Notes under the pieces: generated by a model | Databases searched by the model: none | What the model was told of the DNA's origin: nothing | Seen by the model: the letters and a program-made list of their open reading frames with translations, nothing else | Part shown: positions 8,736-17,075 of the stretch, in pieces | Position numbering within the stretch: the first letter of the stretch is position 1 | Layout: each line of letters begins with the position of its first letter | Source: Candidatus Planktophila lacus | GTDB lineage: Bacteria; Actinomycetota; Actinomycetes; Nanopelagicales; Nanopelagicaceae | DNA: 64,000 bases | Assembly: GCF_002288385.1 (NCBI RefSeq) | Contig: NZ_CP016783.1 | Location: forward strand, 682,001-746,000 | Reading direction: 5' to 3' | Program-made: the position numbers and the translations under genes

Positions 8736-9491
8736 ATGAGCCAATTGAGACTTTCGCCCAGCCGCATCAGCGACTTTAACAATTGTCCACAGCTCTATAA
8801 ATATCGCACGATTGACCTGCTGCCAGAGCCACCGAGTATTGATGCCGAACGCGGAACTTTAATTCATACCGTTCTGGAAGATCTCTTTGAAGTTCCTGCA
8901 TCCGATCGCACCGTCTCCAACGCTGCACAGATGTTGCCAGAGAAATGGCAGGCACAGATCGAAGCTAAGCCCGCCATTAAAGAACTGGTTTTAGATTCCG
9001 GAGCATGGTTTAAGAGAGCCGAAGAGCTGTTGGGCAATTACTTTACTTTGGAGAATCCAACTCTCTTTGAACCAACTTACCGAGAGCTACATCTAGAGAT
9101 GGATCTCTCCCCCGAACTTTATCTTCACGGCTATGTAGATCGTTTAGATGTTGCACCAACTGGTGAGGTACGAATCGTCGACTATAAAACTGGTAAATCT
9201 CCCAAACCAGGTTGGGAAGATAAAGCCTTCTTTCAGCTACGTGTGTATGCCCTTCTTTATTGGAAGAATCACGGCGTAATTCCAAAGTTGTTGCAGTTGA
9301 TTTATATGGGCGATACCCGATTGATCAAAAGTACGCCCACTGAGAAAGATCTAATTAAGACCGAACAAATACTCTTTGATGTCGCCGCCGATATCTTGCG
9401 CGCTATTGAGCGAAATGAGTTCCGACCACGTCCAACCAAATTATGCGATTGGTGCTTCTTTAAGGCAATCTGCCCAGCTCACGTTGGTTAA
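8736..9491 (+). CDS. RecB-family PD-(D/E)XK exonuclease with probable 4Fe-4S cluster
   Basis: This 251-residue protein matches the compact RecB/Cas4-like nuclease family. The nuclease core is visible as DRLDVAPTG, IVDYKTGKSP and the QLRVYALLYW (QxxxY) helix. One Cys near the N-terminus (C17, NNCPQLYKYR) and three in the C-terminal LCDWCFFKAICP (C237, C240, C246) form the four-ligand pattern for an iron-sulfur cluster that pins the two ends together. It is divergent from trmI with a 49-base gap and converges with the HAD gene, overlapping it by 32 bases. A DNA-repair nuclease role is inferred. No CRISPR array is present, so Cas4 is unlikely. Confidence 0.9.
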   Translation: MSQLRLSPSRISDFNNCPQLYKYRTIDLLPEPPSIDAERGTLIHTVLEDLFEVPASDRTVSNAAQMLPEKWQAQIEAKPAIKELVLDSGAWFKRAEELLGNYFTLENPTLFEPTYRELHLEMDLSPELYLHGYVDRLDVAPTGEVRIVDYKTGKSPKPGWEDKAFFQLRVYALLYWKNHGVIPKLLQLIYMGDTRLIKSTPTEKDLIKTEQILFDVAADILRAIERNEFRPRPTKLCDWCFFKAICPAHVG

Positions 9492-10137
9492 CTTCTGCCC
9501 ACTTCTCTAAATCTGCAAAAGTTATATCCTCAAATGAAGCAATGACTTTCAATCGAGGCTGTTCCTGCACTTCTACATAGTGTGGGACCGCCACGACAAA
9601 CGCTCCACTTGCGACAGCCGCCGTTATGCCAGTTGGAGAGTCTTCAAAGATAAGCGATTGCTCAATATCGACGCCAAGAAGTTTGGCTGCATGCAGATAA
9701 GGATCAGGAAAAGGTTTAGTTCGTTCGATATCACCAGCACCTACCGTTACATCAAAGTACTTCTCGCTCATGCCGCGAAGAACTCCATCTACGATCGGGC
9801 GTGGACTAGCTGAAACTAAACCTTGTTTCGTGCCCGAACCGTGTATCGCTTTAGATATTGCTAGCGCACCTGGCATCAATGGAACTTTTCTGGAAAGACG
9901 ATCGGTCATCTCGGCGATGATGATCGCCTCTAACTCTGTTGGCGATTTACGTCCCTCAAGACAATTAGACATATATTCCGCGACGCGACGAAGTGGCCCG
10001 CCGAGACAGTGCAGTTGATCTTCCGGCTTCCAGTCATAACCATTTTCACGCATCATTAGCGTCTCGGCTTCATGCCACTGTGGCTCGGAATCTAGGAAGA
10101 GTCCGTCCATATCAAAGAAGATTGCTTGGAAACTCAA
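9460..10137 (-). CDS. HAD-superfamily hydrolase (beta-phosphoglucomutase/phosphatase-like)
   Basis: The 225-residue product is a HAD subfamily IA phosphohydrolase. It has the nucleophile motif FFDMDGLFLDSEP (Asp9 and Asp11), a helical cap, the motif II region LVSASPRP, the lysine motif KPFPDPY and the acidic motif EDSPTGI. Members dephosphorylate or isomerise small sugar phosphates or nucleotides; the substrate is not predictable here. It directly follows metH, overlapping its stop by 4 bases, so it probably shares that transcript. Its own 3' end overlaps the convergent nuclease gene by 32 bases. Confidence 0.9.
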   Translation of the reverse strand: MSFQAIFFDMDGLFLDSEPQWHEAETLMMRENGYDWKPEDQLHCLGGPLRRVAEYMSNCLEGRKSPTELEAIIIAEMTDRLSRKVPLMPGALAISKAIHGSGTKQGLVSASPRPIVDGVLRGMSEKYFDVTVGAGDIERTKPFPDPYLHAAKLLGVDIEQSLIFEDSPTGITAAVASGAFVVAVPHYVEVQEQPRLKVIASFEDITFADLEKWAEVNQRELGRLP

Positions 10138-13100
10138 TTTGCGTTGAAGTATTTCGCCTCAGGATGATGAACGATGATCGCAGATGTACTTTGTTCAGGA
10201 TGTAACTGGAACTCTTCAGAGAGCTCTACGCCAATGCGTCCTGGTTCTAGCAACTCGCATAGTTCAACTTGTTGTTCGATGTTTGGGCACGCTGGATAAC
10301 CGAATGAGTATCTAGATCCGCGGTAACCCTGATCCAAAATTCCTTGCAGATCTGGTGCATCATCTCCGCGGACATGGAATTCTTCGCGAATTCGCGCATG
10401 CCAATGCTCAGCCAGCGCCTCTGTTAACTGAACTGATAAGCCGTGTAGCTCTAAATATTCGCGGTAGTTGTTTGCGGCAAAGAGTTCATTTGCCGCTTTA
10501 CTGATCTCGCTACCCATCGTGACCACGTGGAATGCGACAACATCGGTCTTACCTGAATCTTTAGCGGCGAAAAAGTCACTCAAACAGAGTCTGCGATCGC
10601 GTGATTGACGTGGGAATGAGAAGCGGGTTCGTTCTTTTCCTTTATCAGGGCCTTCGTGATGCAAGATAACTAGATCATTGCCATCGCTAACACATGGGAA
10701 GTAGCCGTAAACAACGGCGGCATTTAACCAACCTTTAGATTGCACCTGATTTAGAAGTGCGCGAAGACGAGGACGCCCTTCATTTTCAACCATCGTTTCA
10801 TATTCACCGCGGGCACCCTTTAAGCCCCACTGACCAACGAACAAAGCTCGTTCATCAAGCATTTCAACATAATCCGCTAAAGGAACACCCTTAATGATTC
10901 GAGAACCAAAAAATGGAGCGGCCGGAATATCGATATCGATCGCGACATCGCTTCGCTTGGTATCAATTACTAAATCTTCATCTTTCTTAGGACGTAGCGG
11001 AACTTTACGTTCTCTTAGCGCCGGCAAGATAGCCCCTGGAACTCCGCGCTTAACTGCCATAATCGAATCCATCAAGCGAAGTCCTTCAAATGCATCACGT
11101 GCATAACGAACTTCTCCGGGAAACATCCCAGCAAGATCTTGCTCTACGAAAGCGCGAGTCAACGCTGCTCCCCCAAGCACAACCGGCCACTTTTCAGCAA
11201 GCCCACGATTAGTTAACTCTTCGAGGTTCTCTTTCATGATCACCGTTGATTTAACAAGCAACCCGCTCATGCCGATGGCATCGACGTTAGATTCTTGCGC
11301 AGCATCAATAATCTGATTAATTGTCTGCTTAATTCCAATATTTACCACGGTATATCCGTTGTTGCTCAGAATAATATCTACCAGGTTCTTGCCGATATCG
11401 TGAACATCGCCCTTGACGGTAGCCAGCAGCATTGTGCCGCGACCTTCGTCATCGGTCTTCTCCATAAGCGGCTCAAGATAAGCAACTGCCGTCTTCATAA
11501 CTTCAGCGCTCTGAAGTACGAAAGGAAGCTGCATCTCGCCTTTACCGAAGAGTTCGCCTACTACCTTCATTCCTTCGAGGAGATAATCGTTAATAATCAT
11601 GAGCGGTTTGATGCCTTCAGCCATTGCGGTATCTAGATCATCGCTGAGGCCAACTTTTTCACCATCGATAATGCGACGTTGCAAACGTTCAGTAAGTGGC
11701 AAAGCGGCTAATTCTGAGGCTCGAACATTTCGAGATGCGGCTAGTTCAACGCCTTCAAAGAGTTGTAGAAATTCAGTTAACGGATCATAGATACAGCTTT
11801 CACCATCGTATTTACGGCGGTCATAAACTAAATCGAGGGCTACTTCCTTTTGTCGCTCTTCAATACGGGCAAGAGGCGTGATCTTTGAAGGATGAACGAT
11901 CGCTGAGTCAAGACCTGCCACTACACACTCATGTAAAAATACCGAGTTAAGAACAACGCGCGCTGCGGGGTTTAGGCCAAATGAAACATTTGATACGCCC
12001 AGAGTTGTTTGAACATCTGGATACTCAGCCTTGAGCTGACGAATCGCCTCTAGCGTTTCGATACCGTCGCGGCGAGTTTCCTCTTGGCCGGTTGCGATTG
12101 GAAATGTCAGGGCATCGATCAAGATATCGCCGGTCTTCATCTGCCAATTGGTAGTTAGATCTTCAATTAGTCGACGCGCAACGCGCAACTTCCATTCTGC
12201 GGTACGGGCTTGACCTTCTTCATCGATAGTAAGTGCAACAACTGATGCGCCATGTTCTTTAACCAAGGGCATTATTCGCGCGAAGCGAGATGTAGGACCG
12301 TCACCATCTTCGTAGTTAACTGAGTTGATAACGCAGCGACCACCGAGCGCTTCGAGCCCTGCTTTGATCACATTAGGTTCGGTCGAATCAAGAACAATCG
12401 GCAAAGTAGACGCAGTAGCAAAACGTGATGCGATCTCGTACATATCTTTAGCGCCATCGCGACCGACGTAATCCACTGAAAGATCGAGCATATGCGCTCC
12501 GTCGCGGATCTGATCGCGGGCGATTTCTACGCACTTCTCCCAATCTTCGGCGACCAGTGCATCGCGGAATGCGCGAGAACCGTTGGCGTTGGTCTTCTCA
12601 CCGATCGCTAAATAAGTATTGTCTTGGCGAAATGGAACATACTGGTAAAGCGATGAAGCGCCCGGATCGAGCGCTGCTCCGCGATCTTTAAATGGCTTGC
12701 TCGACATTTTCTCAACAACCGCCGCTAAATGCTCTGGCGTAGTTCCACAGCAACCACCAATTAGGCCGATGCCATAATCGCCCACAAATGTTTCGAGTGC
12801 ATCGGCTAACTCTTTAGGCCCAAGCGGATATTCAGCGCCCTTTGCACCGAGTATTGGCAGGCCAGCATTTGGCATTACTGAAATGGCACAGTTTGCAAAC
12901 TTTGAAAGGTAACGCAGGTGCTCAGACATTTCTGCAGGACCCGTCGCACAATTCAGGCCAATTAGATCAATCTCTAGCGGCTCTAGCGCATTTAGCGCTG
13001 CGCCAATCTCGGAGCCCAGCAACATCGTGCCAGTTGTTTCAACAGTTACCTGTGCAATCAGCACTACATCGAAATCAACTTCTTCGATCGCTTGGCGACA

Positions 13101-13640
13101 ACCATTTACCGCAGCTTTTGCCTGCAACAAATCTTGAGTTGTTTCAACTAAGAGCGCATCTGACTTTGCATCAAGCAGACCCTTCGCCGCTGTGTAATAA
13201 GCTTCTTTAAGCTTTTGATATGTCGTGTGTCCGAGCGAAGGCAACTTCGTTCCGGGTCCAAGTGAGCCAAGCACGAAACGCGGCTTCTCTTTCGTGCTCG
13301 CGGCATCTGCTGCCTCGCGAGCGATCTTGCCACCGGCAAAAGCCAGTTCGTAAATTCGATCTTCAATTCCGTACTCGGCTAAATTCGCCCAGTTCGCACC
13401 GAAAGTGTTGGTTTCAATTGCATCAACGCCCACGGCTAAATATTTGTCGTGAACTCCGCGAACAACATCTGGCCGCGAGACGTTAAGAATCTCGTTGCAA
13501 CCTTCATGGCCTTGGAAATCCTCCAGCGTTGGATCGGCCTCTTGCAACATCGTGCCCATCGCCCCATCGGCGATTACCGTGCGCGATGCCAGGGCTTGGC
13601 GGAGTAATCCCGCGGGTCTCTGGCGATTAGGGCTCGTCAC
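10134..13640 (-). CDS. metH: Cobalamin-dependent methionine synthase
   Basis: MetH transfers a methyl group from 5-methyltetrahydrofolate to homocysteine through methylcobalamin. All four modules are present in 1168 residues: the homocysteine domain (zinc ligands Cys231 in GLNCATGP and Cys297/Cys298 in GGCCGT), the pterin domain (about 340-610, starting AIGEKTNANGS), the cap plus B12 domain (GDVHDIG with the cobalt ligand His747) and the C-terminal SAM-binding activation domain (to residue 1168). The gene starts with GTG at 13640, only 20 bases from the divergent PAC2 gene. No B12 riboswitch fits in that space. The organism therefore needs cobalamin, made or imported, unless metE is elsewhere. 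Confidence 0.97.
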   Translation of the reverse strand: MTSPNRQRPAGLLRQALASRTVIADGAMGTMLQEADPTLEDFQGHEGCNEILNVSRPDVVRGVHDKYLAVGVDAIETNTFGANWANLAEYGIEDRIYELAFAGGKIAREAADAASTKEKPRFVLGSLGPGTKLPSLGHTTYQKLKEAYYTAAKGLLDAKSDALLVETTQDLLQAKAAVNGCRQAIEEVDFDVVLIAQVTVETTGTMLLGSEIGAALNALEPLEIDLIGLNCATGPAEMSEHLRYLSKFANCAISVMPNAGLPILGAKGAEYPLGPKELADALETFVGDYGIGLIGGCCGTTPEHLAAVVEKMSSKPFKDRGAALDPGASSLYQYVPFRQDNTYLAIGEKTNANGSRAFRDALVAEDWEKCVEIARDQIRDGAHMLDLSVDYVGRDGAKDMYEIASRFATASTLPIVLDSTEPNVIKAGLEALGGRCVINSVNYEDGDGPTSRFARIMPLVKEHGASVVALTIDEEGQARTAEWKLRVARRLIEDLTTNWQMKTGDILIDALTFPIATGQEETRRDGIETLEAIRQLKAEYPDVQTTLGVSNVSFGLNPAARVVLNSVFLHECVVAGLDSAIVHPSKITPLARIEERQKEVALDLVYDRRKYDGESCIYDPLTEFLQLFEGVELAASRNVRASELAALPLTERLQRRIIDGEKVGLSDDLDTAMAEGIKPLMIINDYLLEGMKVVGELFGKGEMQLPFVLQSAEVMKTAVAYLEPLMEKTDDEGRGTMLLATVKGDVHDIGKNLVDIILSNNGYTVVNIGIKQTINQIIDAAQESNVDAIGMSGLLVKSTVIMKENLEELTNRGLAEKWPVVLGGAALTRAFVEQDLAGMFPGEVRYARDAFEGLRLMDSIMAVKRGVPGAILPALRERKVPLRPKKDEDLVIDTKRSDVAIDIDIPAAPFFGSRIIKGVPLADYVEMLDERALFVGQWGLKGARGEYETMVENEGRPRLRALLNQVQSKGWLNAAVVYGYFPCVSDGNDLVILHHEGPDKGKERTRFSFPRQSRDRRLCLSDFFAAKDSGKTDVVAFHVVTMGSEISKAANELFAANNYREYLELHGLSVQLTEALAEHWHARIREEFHVRGDDAPDLQGILDQGYRGSRYSFGYPACPNIEQQVELCELLEPGRIGVELSEEFQLHPEQSTSAIIVHHPEAKYFNAN

Positions 13641-13660
13641 TTGGCAGAGGTTACCGTAAG

Positions 13661-14554
13661 GTGATCAATGTGGAGATTCATAAGATACCTGCGCTGCGCT
13701 CACCAGTCATGGTTATCGCATTCTCTGGTTGGAACGATGCCGCAGAAGCGGCAACTGGCGCCGTCTCTCATCTCTTAGGTATCTGGAGTGAAATCGCTGA
13801 TGTAGATAATCCAAAGGCGACCGATTTGATTCCAGAGCTAATCGCGGATGTAGATTCTGAAGATTATTACGATTTCCAAGTAAATCGACCAATGATCGAA
13901 ATAGATGGTTCCCTTGTTCGATCTCTAATCTGGCCCGGAACCCAAGTCTTTGGTCTTTCTACACCGCAGTTTGCCAATGACTTTGTAATTGTTCGCGGCG
14001 TTGAACCTTCGATGAAATGGCGCACATTTACGCATCAACTATTAGATCTCGCCGATGATTTAGAAGTATCAACGATTATTACCTTGGGATCGATGCTCGC
14101 TGATGCGCCACATAGTCGCCCAATTACTGTTACGGGATCAGGTGCACATCCTGAGATTGCCAAGCGTTTAGGAATAGAAGTAAGCCGTTATGAGGGACCA
14201 ACCGGAATTCTCGGTGTCATCCAAGATGCATGTCTGCGCCGTGGAATTGATGCGATTTCACTCTGGGCTGCGGTTCCTCACTATGCGAGTAGCTCACCAT
14301 CTCCGAAGGCAACTCTCGCATTGATAAACGCTTTAGAGGATTTTTTAGAGATCGAATTCCCATTGGGTGAGTTAAATGATCACGCCCAAGAATGGGAGAA
14401 GGAAGTTGATGAGTTAACGCAGGAAGATAGTGAGATCGGAGATTACGTTAAAGCGTTGGAAGAGAGTAAAGATAGCGCCGCCTTCTCCGATGTATCTGGC
14501 GATGAGATTGCCCGTGAACTAGAGAAATTCTTAAGACGACAAGAAGGCAGTTAG
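13661..14554 (+). CDS. PAC2-family protein (proteasome-assembly-chaperone-like fold)
   Basis: The 297 residues match the PAC2 family, named after the eukaryotic proteasome assembly chaperone 2 but widespread in Actinobacteria with unknown function. The hallmark N-terminal VIAFSGWNDAAEAATGAV is present, followed by the alpha/beta core (ITLGSMLADAPHSRPITVTGSG, YEGPTGILGVI) and an acidic helical C-terminus. The start is GTG at 13661; another GTG three codons in is possible. It diverges from metH and converges with mshC, overlapping its stop by 4 bases. The same neighbours flank it in mycobacteria. Its persistence here, where the proteasome genes are missing from their usual locus, argues that its job is not proteasome assembly. 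Confidence 0.88.
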   Translation: MINVEIHKIPALRSPVMVIAFSGWNDAAEAATGAVSHLLGIWSEIADVDNPKATDLIPELIADVDSEDYYDFQVNRPMIEIDGSLVRSLIWPGTQVFGLSTPQFANDFVIVRGVEPSMKWRTFTHQLLDLADDLEVSTIITLGSMLADAPHSRPITVTGSGAHPEIAKRLGIEVSRYEGPTGILGVIQDACLRRGIDAISLWAAVPHYASSSPSPKATLALINALEDFLEIEFPLGELNDHAQEWEKEVDELTQEDSEIGDYVKALEESKDSAAFSDVSGDEIARELEKFLRRQEGS

Positions 14555-15792
14555 AAAGCGATACCGAGCAAGGTATCAATCGCGCGTGATAGTTCTCCCG
14601 GGCTTCCGCCAATTTTTCCAGCGTTAGTAGCTGCCAGCCAGTTTCGTAGAGCCTTGATAGCCCGTGGAGTATCGAGATCGTTTGAGAGCGCAGCAATAAT
14701 TTCATTGATAGTGGCATCTGTTGGTGCAACTTCCATACGCGAGAGCGCAATACGTAGTTGCTCCATAAACTCCTCGGCGTTAACTAGATCTGTATCCGTC
14801 CACATATGGTCGCTGCGATAGTGATGGCTTAACAAAGCCAAGCGAATCGCCATCGCATCGCGACCTTCTTTGAGCAAATTAGAGACCAGAACAAGGTTTC
14901 CCTTGGATTTACTCATCTTTTCGCCATCAAGTCCGATCATTCCTGCGTGAACATAATGCGTTGCAAACTCGCGTCCGTTGATCATCTTCGACTGAGCAGC
15001 AGACATTTCATGATGTGGAAAAATCAAATCGCTTCCGCCACCTTGGATATCTATCGAGGTGGCATCGTCTTCTGCAATATCTAAATAATTGAGCGCAATT
15101 GCACAGCATTCGATATGCCATCCTGGACGTCCACTGCCGAATTCGCTTTCCCAACCCGGTTCATTGGGACGTTGTGCAAGCCAGAGAAGAGCATCAAGTG
15201 GATCTTTCTTGCCCGGCTTCAACGGATCTCCCCCGCGTTGCGCGAATATTTCGAGCATCTCTGGTTGAGATAAATTTGAACGTCGGCCAAAGTCGGCATC
15301 ACTTCTAACTTCGAAGTAGAGGTCTTGGTTTACGTTATAGACCGTACCCTTTTCTCGGAGCGTCTTAATTGCGCTTATTACTTCTGGAATCGCTTCAACC
15401 GCTCCGATGTAACGAGCTGGTGGAATCACATGAAGTGCGACCATATCCGACTTAAAGAGCTCAATCTGTGAATGAGCCAGATCTTTCCAGTCGATGCCAT
15501 CGCGGGCGGCTCGCTCTAAAAGCGGATCATCGATATCAGTGATGTTCTCAACGAAGTTTACTTGTGCACCGGTTGCTCGGAGATAACGGTTCACTAGATC
15601 AAAGGTTAAGTAAGTATTGGCATGGCCTAGATGCGTTGCATCGTACGGAGTTATTCCACAGACATAGATTCGATAGATGATCTTTCGCGCAAGTGGCTTG
15701 ACCGAACTAGTTGCAGTGTCGTGAAGTGCGAGATCTGCTAAAGGAAAGCGCGCATCAAGTGGCGGGATATATAGATCTGACCAGGACTTCAT
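14551..15792 (-). CDS. mshC: Cysteine-glucosaminyl-inositol ligase (mycothiol synthesis)
   Basis: MshC joins cysteine to 1-D-myo-inosityl-2-amino-2-deoxy-alpha-D-glucopyranoside, the third step to mycothiol. It is a class I cysteinyl-tRNA synthetase relative: HIGH-like HLGH at residues 54-57, zinc ligands around Cys45 (VCGITPYDATHLGH) and Cys229 (WHIECCAIAL), and KMSKS at 292-296. At 413 residues it lacks the C-terminal anticodon-binding part of CysS. It also carries the MshC-type N-terminal extension (MKSWSDLYIPPL), which supports MshC over CysS. It lies 9 bases downstream of the SCO1664-type gene, at the end of the cassette. Its presence implies mycothiol is the main low-molecular thiol. 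Confidence 0.93.
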   Translation of the reverse strand: MKSWSDLYIPPLDARFPLADLALHDTATSSVKPLARKIIYRIYVCGITPYDATHLGHANTYLTFDLVNRYLRATGAQVNFVENITDIDDPLLERAARDGIDWKDLAHSQIELFKSDMVALHVIPPARYIGAVEAIPEVISAIKTLREKGTVYNVNQDLYFEVRSDADFGRRSNLSQPEMLEIFAQRGGDPLKPGKKDPLDALLWLAQRPNEPGWESEFGSGRPGWHIECCAIALNYLDIAEDDATSIDIQGGGSDLIFPHHEMSAAQSKMINGREFATHYVHAGMIGLDGEKMSKSKGNLVLVSNLLKEGRDAMAIRLALLSHHYRSDHMWTDTDLVNAEEFMEQLRIALSRMEVAPTDATINEIIAALSNDLDTPRAIKALRNWLAATNAGKIGGSPGELSRAIDTLLGIAF

Positions 15793-15801
15793 TTGCTCAT
15801 C

Positions 15802-16530
15802 CTAGAACGGTGGCCAAGGAACTGCTGGCCAATCTGGGTTGGGTTCCGGGAAACACTTCTCAGTAAGGGCTCTATCGATCCGATCAACAGTTGCATCCAA
15901 CTCTTCTTCTTCAATCAAACCCAGAACAACATCTCGCTTCTCAGTTGCAATCAACATCCTTGCTAATTGTAAAAGTTCTAGCTCGGCCGGAGAGAAAGGT
16001 TGCTTTGCCCACTGCCACAAAACAGTCCGCAATTTATCTTCAGCGTGAAAGGTAACACCGTGATCGCAGCCATAAACTGCACCTTCGGAAGTCGGAATCA
16101 AATGGCCGATTTTTCGATCTGTGTTGTTAGTTATCAGATCGAGTAGCGCAATCTTGCGAAGCTCAGCGTGATCTTCCTTGAAGAACTCCATAAGATCAAC
16201 GCTCTCGTCGATATCGATCCAAAGTTGGACCATTCCAGTTCCGTAAGGGCCATCGCGAAGCACCGTTGGTGGGACGAGATGTAAACCTAACCAATGGCTC
16301 ACTAAGAATGTTAGGTATTCGCGGTTTGCTAACGTGCCGTCGGGAAAATCCCACAGCGGACGTTCGCCAGCGATTGGTTTGTAGATACAAATTAAAGTTC
16401 TTTCCTTAACTTCGCACGAGGCATACAAAGTTGCATTGGATGCATCAACCAATCTGCCGGTCACGGATATTTCACCGTGGCTAAGATCTCGCAGATATTC
16501 TTCAATTTCCTGAGCGCCGAGAAAACTCAT
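15802..16530 (-). CDS. SCO1664-family protein, PI3/PI4-kinase-like fold
   Basis: This 242-residue protein belongs to an actinobacterial family with distant likeness to phosphatidylinositol 3-/4-kinases. Kinase-like elements are visible: a lysine strand (ICIYKPIAGERPLWDFP), a catalytic-loop-like LLDLITNNTDRKIGHLI and a metal-site-like GCDHGVTFH. No substrate is established. Its ATG overlaps the DUF3090 stop by 4 bases, DUF3090 in turn overlaps the phosphatase stop by 4 bases, and mshC follows 9 bases later. This implies one co-translated unit. A small-molecule or protein kinase working opposite the neighbouring phosphatase is a reasonable inference only. Confidence 0.88.
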   Translation of the reverse strand: MSFLGAQEIEEYLRDLSHGEISVTGRLVDASNATLYASCEVKERTLICIYKPIAGERPLWDFPDGTLANREYLTFLVSHWLGLHLVPPTVLRDGPYGTGMVQLWIDIDESVDLMEFFKEDHAELRKIALLDLITNNTDRKIGHLIPTSEGAVYGCDHGVTFHAEDKLRTVLWQWAKQPFSPAELELLQLARMLIATEKRDVVLGLIEEEELDATVDRIDRALTEKCFPEPNPDWPAVPWPPF

Positions 16531-17075
16531 CTTCGGTATCCATTTGCACGGGGACAGAGATGGCCACTCGGATCAATTGGGCCACCGCAGAATGGACAAG
16601 GTGCGCGACCAGCGCCAACGACTGCGATGGCGCGTTTTGCAAAACTTTCGGCATAACCCAGCGGAATCAAAACTCGCAATATGTCCTGGCTATCAGATAA
16701 CTCCATCAGCAACTCTTCATCTTCAGGAGATTGGCTATCTGCGATCGCCTGAAGATCAATCTCAATCATCTTGCGATCTGAAAGATAGGCCAGACCGATA
16801 ACTCCAACGCGAAACTCTTCATCGATAGGTGTCTCGAGCGGTTGATCATCCCGACCTACGCGCTCAAAGACCGTCAAAGGTTCTGATGATCTAACTTCTC
16901 GAAGAATCTGTTGAGTTCTCTCAGCAAGTGCAGCCACTTGTGCCTTCTCTAGCGAAACCGAAATCAATCGCGATCCTCCTCGCGCTTGAAGAAAGAAAGT
17001 GCGCTCCCCCGGTACGCCTACCGTTCCAGCGACAAAACGCTCTGCCGGATCAAAGAGGAATATCTGACCGCTCAT
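16527..17075 (-). CDS. DUF3090 family protein
   Basis: The 182 residues match DUF3090, a conserved actinobacterial family of unknown function. The N-terminus begins with the family's IFLFDPAERFVAGTVG and a beta-rich RTFFLQARGG stretch. The middle is a helical segment with an acidic run (SPEDEELLMELSD). The C-terminus has CPFCGGPIDPSGHLCPRANGYRR, read as CxxC plus a His-x-Cys, a likely zinc site. It is sandwiched with 4-base overlaps between the histidine phosphatase and the SCO1664-type kinase-like gene. No enzymatic motif is recognised, so a partner or adaptor role is as likely as catalysis. Confidence 0.88.
   Translation of the reverse strand: MSGQIFLFDPAERFVAGTVGVPGERTFFLQARGGSRLISVSLEKAQVAALAERTQQILREVRSSEPLTVFERVGRDDQPLETPIDEEFRVGVIGLAYLSDRKMIEIDLQAIADSQSPEDEELLMELSDSQDILRVLIPLGYAESFAKRAIAVVGAGRAPCPFCGGPIDPSGHLCPRANGYRR

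Noticed and set aside
8736-9491. Cas4 of a CRISPR system
   Set aside because: The cysteine pattern is similar, but no repeats, cas1 or cas2 occur in the window, and the gene has its normal housekeeping neighbours.
13641-13660. A cobalamin riboswitch ahead of metH
   Set aside because: The gap is 20 bases, while the aptamer needs about 200; no B12-box-like sequence was seen nearby.
14551-15792. Calling this gene cysteinyl-tRNA synthetase (cysS)
   Set aside because: It has the MshC-type N-terminal extension, lacks the CysS C-terminal anticodon region and sits beside the usual mshC neighbours.
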